11,313 bases of DNA from Bacillota bacterium (GTDB lineage: Bacteria; Bacillota; Clostridia; Lachnospirales; Lachnospiraceae), in contig JAEWPN010000065.1 of assembly GCA_023399455.1 (NCBI GenBank), positions 1 to 11,313 of the forward strand, written 5' to 3'. A program made the position numbers and the translations under genes. Under the pieces are notes generated by a model, which was not told the DNA's origin, searched no databases, and saw only the letters and a list, made by a program, of their open reading frames with translations. Shown here piece after piece: positions 1 through 7,015 of this stretch (the first letter of the stretch is position 1; the number at the start of each line of letters is the position of its first letter).

Positions 1-2
1 CA

Positions 3-917
3 ATTATTGGAAACAATGCAAACAAATCTAAGGTGGAAAAAACAGCGCAAATTATATTTACTATTTGCGCTTTTGTGGCAGTATTGGCCGTGGTGTCCAT
101 TACTGCTTATATGATTTTCAACGGAACTCCTGCGCTGTTTAAGGTGGGACTTACGGATATTTTATTCGGAACAGTATGGAAGCCAACGGCCGCAGAAGCG
201 TCATTCGGCATTTTTTATATTATCCTTACTTCCATAGTGGGTACGGCTCTGGCAGTTTTAATCGGAGTTCCTATCGGTGTTTTTACGGCTATTTTTTTGG
301 CAGAAATCGCGCCTAAGAAGTTAGCGGCGACGGTAAAGCCTGCAGTGGAGCTGCTGGCAGGTATTCCTTCGGTAATATATGGACTTTTGGGCCTGATGAT
401 TTTGAATCCTCTCATGTATAAATTAGAGCTGAAGCTATTTCAAGGTTCGGATACGCACCAGTTTACCGGTGGCGCTAATCTGGTATCGGCAGTGATAGTT
501 TTAGCGATTATGATTCTTCCTACCGTCATTAACATAAGCGAATCGGCAATTAAATCGGTGCCGGACTATCTGAAAGCAGCATCGCTTGCGGTAGGGGCAT
601 CTCAAATACAGACGATATTCAAGGTAATATTGCCCGCAGCAAAATCAGGAATTATTACAGCTATAGTGCTCGGCGTAGGCCGGGCAATCGGTGAAGCGAT
701 GGCGATAAGTCTCGTATCGGGAAGCTCGGTAAATATACCCCTTCCGTTCAACTCCGTACGTTTTCTTACTACGGCAATCGTAAGCGAGATGGGATATGCG
801 GCAGATGTACACAGACAAGTATTGTTTACGATAGGCCTGGTACTGTTCGTATTCATTATGCTGATTAACGTAACCCTGACGAGAATCTTGAAAAAGGGAG
901 AGAAAAATAATGAATAG
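3..917 (+). CDS. pstC: Phosphate ABC transporter permease PstC (5' end probably outside window)
   Basis: One of the two membrane permeases of the high-affinity PstSCAB phosphate importer. It pairs with PstA in the cytoplasmic membrane to form the phosphate path. Counting from the GTG at 33, there are about six hydrophobic segments and the ABC-permease EAA loop at residues 178-203 (DYLKAASLAVGAS...ILPAA), followed by the family's GRAIGEA at 216-222. The reading frame stays open upstream of GTG 33 to base 3, and that GTG has no convincing Shine-Dalgarno sequence. The real start is therefore probably before the window and the protein is a little longer than 294 residues, as is usual for PstC. 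A start at 33 cannot be excluded. The 3' end overlaps pstA by 8 bases, indicating an operon. The neighbours pstA, pstB and phoU confirm the identity. Confidence 0.93.
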   Translation: MIGNNANKSKVEKTAQIIFTICAFVAVLAVVSITAYMIFNGTPALFKVGLTDILFGTVWKPTAAEASFGIFYIILTSIVGTALAVLIGVPIGVFTAIFLAEIAPKKLAATVKPAVELLAGIPSVIYGLLGLMILNPLMYKLELKLFQGSDTHQFTGGANLVSAVIVLAIMILPTVINISESAIKSVPDYLKAASLAVGASQIQTIFKVILPAAKSGIITAIVLGVGRAIGEAMAISLVSGSSVNIPLPFNSVRFLTTAIVSEMGYAADVHRQVLFTIGLVLFVFIMLINVTLTRILKKGEKNNE

Positions 918-1779
918 CCTTACGATAAAAAGAAAGAGAATTTCAGATACAGTTCTGCGCATACTAATTTATATTTCCGCATTTTTTTCTGTTCTGCTTT
1001 TAATAGGAATCATCGGCTATGTGTTTTTTAAAGGGATAAGGACGGTCAATTGGAGCTTTTTGACATCTGTGACCAGCAGCCTGAAAGGAACGGTGGGCAT
1101 AGCGGGAAATATCGTAAATACTTTATACATTATCGTGATTACCCTGCTTATTGCAACGCCGCTTGGAATCGGTTCCGCAATCTATCTGAACGAATATGCT
1201 AAGCCGGGACGTCTTGTTAGAGCCATAGAATTTACAACAGAAACCCTTTCAGGAATCCCTTCCATTATATTCGGTCTGTTCGGTATGGTATTTTTTGGGA
1301 ATGCGTTAGGACTGGGGTATTCCGTTTTAACGGGAGCACTTACGCTTACACTGATGATATTGCCTTTGATAACAAGAAATACGCAGGAAGCGTTAAAGAC
1401 GGTGCCTGACAGCTACCGAAGCGGCGCGCTTGCTATGGGCGCAGCCAAATGGTACATGATAAGAACGATTTTATTGCCATCCGCAATGCCGGGAATTATT
1501 ACCGGTATCATTTTGGCAATCGGCAGAATCGTAGGAGAATCTGCGGCATTGCTTTTTACGGCGGGAAGCGGGTACTTGCTGCCGAAGGCGGGTATGGGAC
1601 TGATAGATAAGATCATGCAGTCGGGAGGTACCCTTACGATCCAGTTGTATTTAAGCATGTCCAAAGCCCAATACGATGTGGCGTTCGGCATTGCGGCAGT
1701 GCTTTTGATTATTGTGTTAGGCATTAATTTCCTGACCAAATATCTGGCGAAGAGATTCGATGTAAATACCGTTCGATGA
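910..1779 (+). CDS. pstA: Phosphate ABC transporter permease PstA
   Basis: Second membrane permease of the Pst phosphate importer, 289 residues, the normal length. After a short basic N-terminus come about six membrane segments, the first near residues 16-40. The EAA loop, which contacts the ATPase PstB, lies at about 168-192 (SYRSGALAMGAAKWYMIRTILLP), and GRIVGES follows at 205-211, the PstA counterpart of the PstC motif. The start is set by AGGGAG at 895-900, nine bases before the ATG. The gene overlaps the end of pstC by 8 bases and lies 39 bases before pstB, so the three are almost certainly co-transcribed and possibly translationally coupled. Nothing appears truncated or unusual. Confidence 0.95.
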   Translation: MNSLTIKRKRISDTVLRILIYISAFFSVLLLIGIIGYVFFKGIRTVNWSFLTSVTSSLKGTVGIAGNIVNTLYIIVITLLIATPLGIGSAIYLNEYAKPGRLVRAIEFTTETLSGIPSIIFGLFGMVFFGNALGLGYSVLTGALTLTLMILPLITRNTQEALKTVPDSYRSGALAMGAAKWYMIRTILLPSAMPGIITGIILAIGRIVGESAALLFTAGSGYLLPKAGMGLIDKIMQSGGTLTIQLYLSMSKAQYDVAFGIAAVLLIIVLGINFLTKYLAKRFDVNTVR

Positions 1780-1818
1780 GCGTAAGATAAGATTTTGAAA
1801 GGATAAAAGGAAGAAATT

Positions 1819-2589
1819 ATGGAGAAAAGTATGGAAAACAGCAAAATCAGTACGAGGAAGCTGAATTTATATTACAGTGATAACCATGCTCTGAAGGACG
1901 TAGATATGGATATCAAAGCGAATGCGGTTACCGCTTTTATCGGTCCGTCGGGCTGCGGTAAATCCACATTTTTAAAGAGCCTGAACAGAATGAATGATTT
2001 GATAGATAACGTGCGCATTGAAGGGACAGTGACTCTGGACGGAGAGAATATCTATGATCCGAAGGTGGATACAACGCTGCTTCGTAAAAAAATCGGCATG
2101 GTATTCCAGCAGCCTAATCCGTTTCCAATGAGTATTTATGATAACATCGCTTACGGGCCGAGAGTACATGGCATTAAGAATAAAGCCAAATTAGATGAAA
2201 TTGTGGAAAATAGTTTGCGCGGAGCTGCAATTTTTGATGAAGTGAAGGATCGCCTGAAGAAATCAGCGCTGGGCTTGTCCGGCGGACAGCAGCAGAGGCT
2301 GTGTATTGCGAGGGCATTGGCCGTAGAGCCGGAGATTCTTCTTATGGATGAGCCGACTTCTGCGCTGGACCCTATTTCCACGCTGAAGGTGGAAGAACTG
2401 ATGGAGGAGCTCAAGAAAAAATATACGGTGGTAGTAGTTACTCATAATATGCAGCAGGCAGCCAGAGTATCGGATTATACCGCATTTTTTCTTGTAGGAG
2501 AAGTGGTGGAATTCGATACAACGGATAATATTTTTTCCAGACCCTCGGATAAGAGGACGGAGGATTATATTACCGGAAGATTCGGTTGA
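1819..2589 (+). CDS. pstB: Phosphate ABC transporter ATP-binding protein PstB
   Basis: Cytoplasmic ATPase that drives phosphate import through PstC/PstA. At 256 residues it is a full-length PstB with every ABC element visible: Walker [10 protein letters not shown] at 42-50, Q-loop FQQPNPF at 96-102 (the FQxPNPF form typical of PstB), signature LSGGQQQR at 153-160, Walker B ILLMDEPT at 173-180, D-loop SALD at 181-184 and switch histidine H209. Two starts are possible. ATG 1819 has AAGGAAG five bases upstream. ATG 1831 has GGAG six bases upstream and would remove only four residues. The first is chosen. It is followed 36 bases later by phoU, the usual order. Confidence 0.97.
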   Translation: MEKSMENSKISTRKLNLYYSDNHALKDVDMDIKANAVTAFIGPSGCGKSTFLKSLNRMNDLIDNVRIEGTVTLDGENIYDPKVDTTLLRKKIGMVFQQPNPFPMSIYDNIAYGPRVHGIKNKAKLDEIVENSLRGAAIFDEVKDRLKKSALGLSGGQQQRLCIARALAVEPEILLMDEPTSALDPISTLKVEELMEELKKKYTVVVVTHNMQQAARVSDYTAFFLVGEVVEFDTTDNIFSRPSDKRTEDYITGRFG

Positions 2590-2625
2590 TGATAAAGAAG
2601 TGAAAAGAAAAGAGAGGATAGCGAT

Positions 2626-3288
2626 ATGTCACCTAGAACAGTATTTGAGCATGAGTTAAAGGAATTAAAGGATAATGTAACGGCCATGGGCCTTCGGGTA
2701 GAGGAAACCTATGCGGAGCTGTTTCTTGCGCTGGAGTGCAGGAATGAGGAAGAAATATACAGAATTTTAAAAAGCGATCGTGTGGTAAACGAGATGGAAA
2801 GGAATATTGAATCCAGATGCCTGTCTCTCATTGCGAAGCAGCAGCCGGTGGCGAGAGATCTTAGGACGATTACGGCCAGCCTTAAGGTGGTTACGGATAT
2901 TGAAAGAGTAGGAGATCATGTCTCCGATATCGCGGAGCTGCTGCTTCGGCTGAATATGAATCCTCTTTCTTCCTATTCGGGACATTTGGAGCCTATGGTA
3001 AAATCGGCGAAGGAAATGATCCGGGCGGCGATAGAGGCTTTTGTGAGCAGAAACGGAGACGCTGCCAAGGATGTCATTGAGAGTGATGATATCGTAGATG
3101 ACCTTTTTAATAAGGTAAAACAGGATTTGATCGAATATTTGAAAAAAGAAACGAAAACAGCCGACGAATGTATCGATATACTTATGATAGCCAAATATTT
3201 GGAAAAAATCGGCGACCATGCGGTTAATATCGCCGAGTGGGAACTATTTCAGGAAACAGGAGAAATAGGGGATATGAGGCTTTTATAA
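2626..3288 (+). CDS. phoU: Phosphate signalling/transport regulator PhoU
   Basis: PhoU is a cytoplasmic, mostly helical, metal-binding protein. It moderates Pst transport and passes the phosphate status of the transporter to the PhoR kinase, keeping the Pho response off when phosphate is plentiful. The 220-residue length is typical. The two family repeats are plain, each with its acidic metal-ligand motif: DIERVGDHVSD at about 91-101 and YLEKIGDHAVNIAEW at about 191-205. The start has AGAGGA seven bases upstream. It is the last gene of the pst cluster and lies directly before the two-component genes it is expected to influence. The gap after it has only a very weak hairpin, so some read-through into the regulator gene is likely. 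Confidence 0.95.
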   Translation: MSPRTVFEHELKELKDNVTAMGLRVEETYAELFLALECRNEEEIYRILKSDRVVNEMERNIESRCLSLIAKQQPVARDLRTITASLKVVTDIERVGDHVSDIAELLLRLNMNPLSSYSGHLEPMVKSAKEMIRAAIEAFVSRNGDAAKDVIESDDIVDDLFNKVKQDLIEYLKKETKTADECIDILMIAKYLEKIGDHAVNIAEWELFQETGEIGDMRLL

Positions 3289-3313
3289 GGATTATTTCCC
3301 TTTTGGGATTAAA

Positions 3314-3353
3314 TTTTACATGGATTTTACATAAAGGGGTTTTTAATTTTACG
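3314..3353 (+). promoter_or_regulatory. Candidate Pho box upstream of the response regulator
   Basis: TTTTACA occurs at 3314-3320 and again at 3325-3331, exactly 11 bases apart. TTTTACG follows at 3347-3353, 22 bases (two more turns) further on. TTTACA-N5-TTTACA matches the known Bacillus PhoP target, TT(A/C/T)ACA direct repeats with about five-base spacers. The repeats lie in the only sizeable gap between phoU and the two-component genes. A -10-like TAAAAT at 3363-3368 follows with no good -35, which suits an activator-dependent promoter. The match is seen directly; PhoP/PhoB binding is inferred. Confidence 0.55.
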
Positions 3354-3405
3354 CCGGTATTGTAAAATGATTGTAATAATGAAACAGATGGAGCAGGTGA
3401 TTGAG

Positions 3406-4077
3406 ATGGCGCTTATTTATGTGGTGGAAGATGATAAAAACATAAGAGAAATCGAAGTATTTGCGTTGAGAAATACGGGATATGAGATCAAAGATTTCGA
3501 ATGTGCGAAAGAATTTTATCAGGAAATGGAAGAAAAAAAGCCGGATATTATTTTGCTCGATATTATGCTGCCCGATGAAGATGGTCTGGATATCGTAAGG
3601 AAGTTGCGTGCGGGTATAGAGACGAAGGACATTCCCATCATTCTCGTAACGGCAAAAACTTCGGAGATAGACAAGGTAAAAGGGCTCGATATCGGTGCGG
3701 ATGATTATATGGCGAAGCCCTTTGGCGTAATGGAGCTCATATCCAGAGTAAAGGCGCTGCTTAGGAGAAGCAATAAGAACGAGGAGAAGATTCTGTACAT
3801 CGGGAAAGTCTGTCTGGATGAAGAGAAGCACATGGTAACCAGCGACGGCAATCCCTGCGAGCTGACCTATAAAGAGTATGAGCTGTTAAAGCTTTTGATG
3901 AATAATGCAGGTATCGTCACGCCCAGAGATATGATTCTGGAAAAAATATGGGGAACGGATTTTGAAGGCGAATCCAGAACGCTGGATATGCACATCAAGA
4001 CGCTGCGGCAGAAATTGAAGGAAGCCGGAAGCATGATAAAGACGGTTCGCAACGTAGGCTACATGTTTACGACGTAA
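3406..4077 (+). CDS. phoB: OmpR/PhoB-family response regulator (PhoB/PhoP)
   Basis: DNA-binding response regulator, very likely the transcriptional activator of the phosphate regulon, phosphorylated by the kinase encoded next. The receiver domain covers residues 1 to about 120, with the acidic pocket E8-D9-D10, phosphoacceptor D52 (in LLDIMLPDEDG), T82 and K104. The OmpR-type winged helix covers about 126-223, with the recognition helix around ESRTLDMHIKTLRQKL at 189-204 and the wing RNVGYMF at 215-221. The 223-residue product is normal for the family. ATG 3406 is chosen because AGGTGA lies five bases upstream and the protein then begins MALIYVVEDD, as family members do. An in-frame ATG at 3367 lacks a binding site and would add 13 odd residues. 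The Pho assignment rests on position after phoU and on the putative Pho box in front. Confidence 0.9.
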   Translation: MALIYVVEDDKNIREIEVFALRNTGYEIKDFECAKEFYQEMEEKKPDIILLDIMLPDEDGLDIVRKLRAGIETKDIPIILVTAKTSEIDKVKGLDIGADDYMAKPFGVMELISRVKALLRRSNKNEEKILYIGKVCLDEEKHMVTSDGNPCELTYKEYELLKLLMNNAGIVTPRDMILEKIWGTDFEGESRTLDMHIKTLRQKLKEAGSMIKTVRNVGYMFTT

Positions 4078-4105
4078 GATCATTAAATGCTTGCAGGTAT
4101 GGATT

Positions 4106-5443
4106 ATGAAGAAAAAAATAAATTTTCAACTGATGTTTATAGCTCTCATTGCTGTTTTTTCCACAATGATTCTGGTGGCCGCCATCTGTTATGATTTATT
4201 CAGAAAGCAGATCATGGAGGATCTGGAGACTTATGCCCACCTTTTGGAGGATACCGACGCCTTATCGGACCTTATAGAGAAGAAGTATGATTCTAAGAAG
4301 GATAAGGTGAGGATTACCGTAGTGGACGATAATGGCGATGTGCTATACGAAAGCGATGCAGATGCGGAAAAAATGGATAACCATGCGAATCGTCCGGAAA
4401 TCATCCAGACCTTAGCCGAGGGTGAGGGACAGGCCGTGAGAAAATCCTCAACCATGGGAAAGAGCACCTTTTATTATGCTATTCGGATAGAGGATGGAAA
4501 CGTAATCCGCGTGGCGAAGGAAGCGGACAGTATATGGAGTATTTTTGCCGGAGCGCTGCCTGCCATTATCGCAATAATAGTGCTCATTATCCTCCTTTGT
4601 ACGGCAGTCGCTCATGTGCTTACGAAAATATTGATCGAACCGATAGAAAAGGTTGCTAATAACGTGGATAATCTGGAGGCACTGGAGACCTATGAAGAGC
4701 TTGCTCCTTTTGTTGCTACGATAAAAGAGCAGCACGAGAATATATTAAAAAATGCCGGAATGAGGCAGGAGTTTACCGCGAATGTTTCCCATGAGCTGAA
4801 GACACCGCTCACTTCCATTCTGGGGTATTCGGAGCTGATAGAAAGCGGCATGGCATCGGATCATGATGTAGAGAGATTTGCCAGAGAGATTCATCGCAAT
4901 TCCGATCGGCTTCTGACGCTGATCAATGATGTGATACGGTTGTCCGAGTTGGATGTGGTGGACAGAGAAGAACCCTTCGAGGTGCTGAACCTGACTGAAA
5001 TCGCGAGAACCTGTGTCAATATGCTGCAGATCAACGCGGAGAACCATGAGGTAATCCTGCTGTTTAGAGGTATCCCCTGTATGGTCCGCTCGGAGAAGCA
5101 GATGCTTGAGGAGCTGGTATATAACTTATGCGACAACGCTATCCGTTACAACAATAAGGGCGGAAGAGTTATGGTTACGGTAGAGCCGATAGACGGGAAA
5201 GCTGTCCTTACGGTTGATGATACTGGAATCGGAATACCTAAGGAGCATCAGGAAAGGATTTTCGAGCGCTTCTACCGGGTGGATAAGAGCCGTTCCAAGT
5301 CGACCGGAGGCACGGGACTGGGGCTTGCCATCGTAAAGCATATCGTTGCAAAAAACGAAGCGGAAATGAAATTGGAAAGCGAAGTAGGAAAGGGAACGAG
5401 AATATCGGTAGCCTTTGAATGTGTGGAAGCAGGAAAAGCTTAA
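4106..5443 (+). CDS. phoR: PhoR-type sensor histidine kinase
   Basis: Membrane sensor kinase expected to phosphorylate and dephosphorylate the preceding regulator. Membrane segments lie at about residues 8-30 and 146-172. Between them is a roughly 110-residue extracytoplasmic region with a PAS-like pattern (VDDNGDVLYESD, then NRPEII), as in PhoR of Firmicutes. A short linker in HAMP position shows no clear HAMP consensus. The DHp helix carries VSHELKTPLTS with H229. The catalytic domain shows the N box with N344 (LCDNAIRY), G1 DDTGIGIP at 371-378, F box ERFYRVDKS at 387-395 and G2 GGTGLGLAIV at 401-410. The product has 445 residues. ATG 4106 is preferred, with AGG eight bases upstream; TTG 4091 would add five residues. 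It lies 28 bases after the regulator gene, so the two form one unit. Phosphate specificity is inferred from context. Confidence 0.88.
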   Translation: MKKKINFQLMFIALIAVFSTMILVAAICYDLFRKQIMEDLETYAHLLEDTDALSDLIEKKYDSKKDKVRITVVDDNGDVLYESDADAEKMDNHANRPEIIQTLAEGEGQAVRKSSTMGKSTFYYAIRIEDGNVIRVAKEADSIWSIFAGALPAIIAIIVLIILLCTAVAHVLTKILIEPIEKVANNVDNLEALETYEELAPFVATIKEQHENILKNAGMRQEFTANVSHELKTPLTSILGYSELIESGMASDHDVERFAREIHRNSDRLLTLINDVIRLSELDVVDREEPFEVLNLTEIARTCVNMLQINAENHEVILLFRGIPCMVRSEKQMLEELVYNLCDNAIRYNNKGGRVMVTVEPIDGKAVLTVDDTGIGIPKEHQERIFERFYRVDKSRSKSTGGTGLGLAIVKHIVAKNEAEMKLESEVGKGTRISVAFECVEAGKA

Positions 5444-5444
5444 T

Positions 5445-5494
5445 AAAAATGCGTTTGCCGGGTTGTGAAGACTGCGGCGCAACGCATTTTTTTT
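5445..5494. terminator. Strong, apparently bidirectional intrinsic terminator
   Basis: An 11-base perfect inverted repeat pairs AAAAATGCGTT (5445-5455) with AACGCATTTTT (5481-5491). An inner GCCG/CGGC pairing can extend the stem, and the T run covers 5487-5494. It begins one base after the phoR stop. Because the left arm starts with five A residues, the hairpin reads as stem plus U-tract on the minus strand too, where it lies 18 bases beyond the stop of the convergent symporter gene. It probably ends both transcripts. Confidence 0.87.
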
Positions 5495-5511
5495 ATCTTA
5501 TAGAAAAGCTC

Positions 5512-6819
5512 TTATGATGATATGCGGTCCTTTAGAAGAAACAGAGCCAGCACGTTGGGAAGCACCATCATAGCATTGATAAGGTCAGTGCATTCCCATA
5601 CGACGTTTAACGGTATGACTGCGCCTATGTAAATCATAACGATATAGAGGAGCTTGTATAAGGAAATACTTTTTGTACCCCAAAGAAATTCCATCGCTTT
5701 TTCCCCGAAATATGACCATCCGATTAAGGTAGTTACGGCAAAAGCGGCGAGAGACAGGGATAAAAAGGTATTTCCGCCTACCGGAAGATAGGAGAATGCG
5801 GCGTCGGCAAGCCCTGCTTCGTTTACGCCAATAAGGGATTCCGGGTGTTTTAGCATATTAGCGATTATGACGAGGCCGGTGAGCATGCACATGACTACGG
5901 TGTCCCAGAAGACAGCGGTCATAGACACATACGCTTGTCTGGAAGGACTTTCCGAGGCGGAGGAAGCGGCAGCAATAGCAGCGGTTCCGATACCGGCTTC
6001 GTTGGTAAACAGCCCTCTTGCGATCCCGTATCTGGCGGCATGCTTTAAGGAATACCCCGCGACGCCGCCCAAAACAGCATTTGGCATGAAGGCGTGCTCC
6101 AGGATTACGAGGACAGCATCCCATAGAGCATCTCTATTTATGAACAGCAAGACGAAGCAGCTTCCGATATAAAGAAAACCGAGAGCAGGAACAAGCTTCA
6201 TACATATGCTTCCGATGGAACGAATACCGCCCAGAATGACCAGTCCTACGACGAAAGCGGCAGCAATTCCTACAATATGAGGTGAAAGCCCCCATGTGGA
6301 GGAGGTAGTCTGGGTCAGAGAGTTGGCTTGTGTCGTGCATCCGACTCCAAATGCCGCAAATATTGTACATATTGCGTAAAATTTTGCTAAATATTTATTA
6401 TGTAAACCATTTTTTAGGACATACATCGGGCCGCCGATATAGATTTGATGCAAATCTTTTTCCCGAAAGAGCATGCTCAGATAGCATTCGGCATAGGAGG
6501 TAGCCATGCCCAGGATACCCGTCAGCCAGCACCAGAAAATAGCTCCGGGACCGCCTAAGGCTACCGCGGTGGAGACACCGATGATGTTGCCGGTGCCTAG
6601 TGTGGCGGCAAGGGTAGTGGCGAGAGCGCCGAAGGCGGAAAGGTTGTGAGAGGGTTTGGAATCGTCTCTGGTTTCAGTTGAGATGGAAAGGCGGAGCGCT
6701 TTTCCTATGTGCCGCTGAGGGATGCGAAGCTTCAGTGTGAAGAATAAATGTGTTCCCATTAAAAGGAACAAAAGGGGATAGCTCCATAAAAAATTGTTAA
6801 GGGTAGATATGATTTTCAC
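5512..6819 (-). CDS. Sodium:alanine/glycine symporter (AGCS family)
   Basis: Integral membrane carrier that uses the sodium gradient to bring in small amino acids, usually alanine or glycine. Its 435 residues form about ten or eleven hydrophobic segments. Family signatures are clear: GTGNIIGVSTAVALGGPGA at 75-93, AECYLSMLFREKD at 110-122, GGPMYVL at 129-135 and RGLFTNEAGIGTA at 268-280. The last is the AGCS equivalent of the RGLFSNEAGMGSA block. The start is GTG at 6819, with AAGG nine bases upstream on this strand. From there the N-terminus (MKIISTLNNFLWSYPLL) matches normal family starts, so nothing is missing although the protein is at the short end of the family. It is a single-gene unit, converging on the phosphate block and diverging from the HD gene. 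The exact amino acid carried cannot be read from sequence. Confidence 0.93.
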   Translation of the reverse strand: MKIISTLNNFLWSYPLLFLLMGTHLFFTLKLRIPQRHIGKALRLSISTETRDDSKPSHNLSAFGALATTLAATLGTGNIIGVSTAVALGGPGAIFWCWLTGILGMATSYAECYLSMLFREKDLHQIYIGGPMYVLKNGLHNKYLAKFYAICTIFAAFGVGCTTQANSLTQTTSSTWGLSPHIVGIAAAFVVGLVILGGIRSIGSICMKLVPALGFLYIGSCFVLLFINRDALWDAVLVILEHAFMPNAVLGGVAGYSLKHAARYGIARGLFTNEAGIGTAAIAAASSASESPSRQAYVSMTAVFWDTVVMCMLTGLVIIANMLKHPESLIGVNEAGLADAAFSYLPVGGNTFLSLSLAAFAVTTLIGWSYFGEKAMEFLWGTKSISLYKLLYIVMIYIGAVIPLNVVWECTDLINAMMVLPNVLALFLLKDRISS

Positions 6820-6885
6820 GCAGGGATACCTTGTTTCTATACTTAATTCTAATATATAAGAGTGGCTTGTAATATATGTTCCATT

Positions 6886-6914
6886 TTGATATTATGGTAA
6901 GATAGTGATAAGAT
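6886..6914 (+). promoter_or_regulatory. Candidate sigma-A promoter of the HD-trkA-trkH operon
   Basis: TTGATA (6886-6891) and TAAGAT (6909-6914) are separated by 17 bases, five of six and four of six matches to the -35 and -10 consensus. It is the best + strand promoter I find in the 196-base gap between the divergent genes. Transcription would start near 6921, leaving a leader of about 95 bases. On the minus strand the same gap should hold the symporter promoter, but I find no convincing -35/-10 pair there. Confidence 0.45.
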
Positions 6915-6933
6915 AAAGCAGGAAGGAATATGA

Positions 6934-7008
6934 CTGTAAGTGTTTTACAGGAATAGGCATTTGCAGAATTCAGCAGATAAAAGTTATTGTTGGAGAAACA
7001 ACAGGTGA
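6934..7008 (+). promoter_or_regulatory. Leader of the HD-trk operon with three short dyad symmetries
   Basis: Three small palindromic elements follow each other. CTGTAA and TTACAG lie around GTGTT at 6934-6950. TGCAGAATTCAGCA at 6962-6975 is symmetrical except for one pair. TGTTG/CAACA at 6988-7003 forms a five-base stem with a GAGAAA loop whose 3' arm abuts the AGGTGA ribosome binding site at 7003-7008. They could be operator sites or a small hairpin affecting translation. I do not recognise a known riboswitch, and short palindromes also arise by chance. Confidence 0.3.
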
Positions 7009-7015
7009 TAAATAA

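Noticed and set aside
3289..3312. Possible terminator after phoU (TCCC-TTTT-GGGA)
   Set aside because: The stem is only four bases and the following tract is TTAAATTTT, not a run of T. It is too weak to call.
3367..3405. Longer N-terminus for the response regulator from ATG 3367
   Set aside because: There is no ribosome binding site, the extra residues do not fit the receiver fold, and the codon overlaps the presumed -10 region. ATG 3406 has AGGTGA at the right distance.
5867..6172. Open frame of about 100 codons on the + strand opposite the symporter gene
   Set aside because: It is antisense to a clearly coding AGCS gene, and its translation resembles no protein. It is a shadow frame.
6915..7015. 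c-di-AMP (ydaO-type) or c-di-GMP riboswitch in the HD-trk leader
   Set aside because: The leader of about 95 bases is short for ydaO, I see none of the conserved core motifs I know, and there is no terminator or clear expression platform beyond a five-base hairpin.
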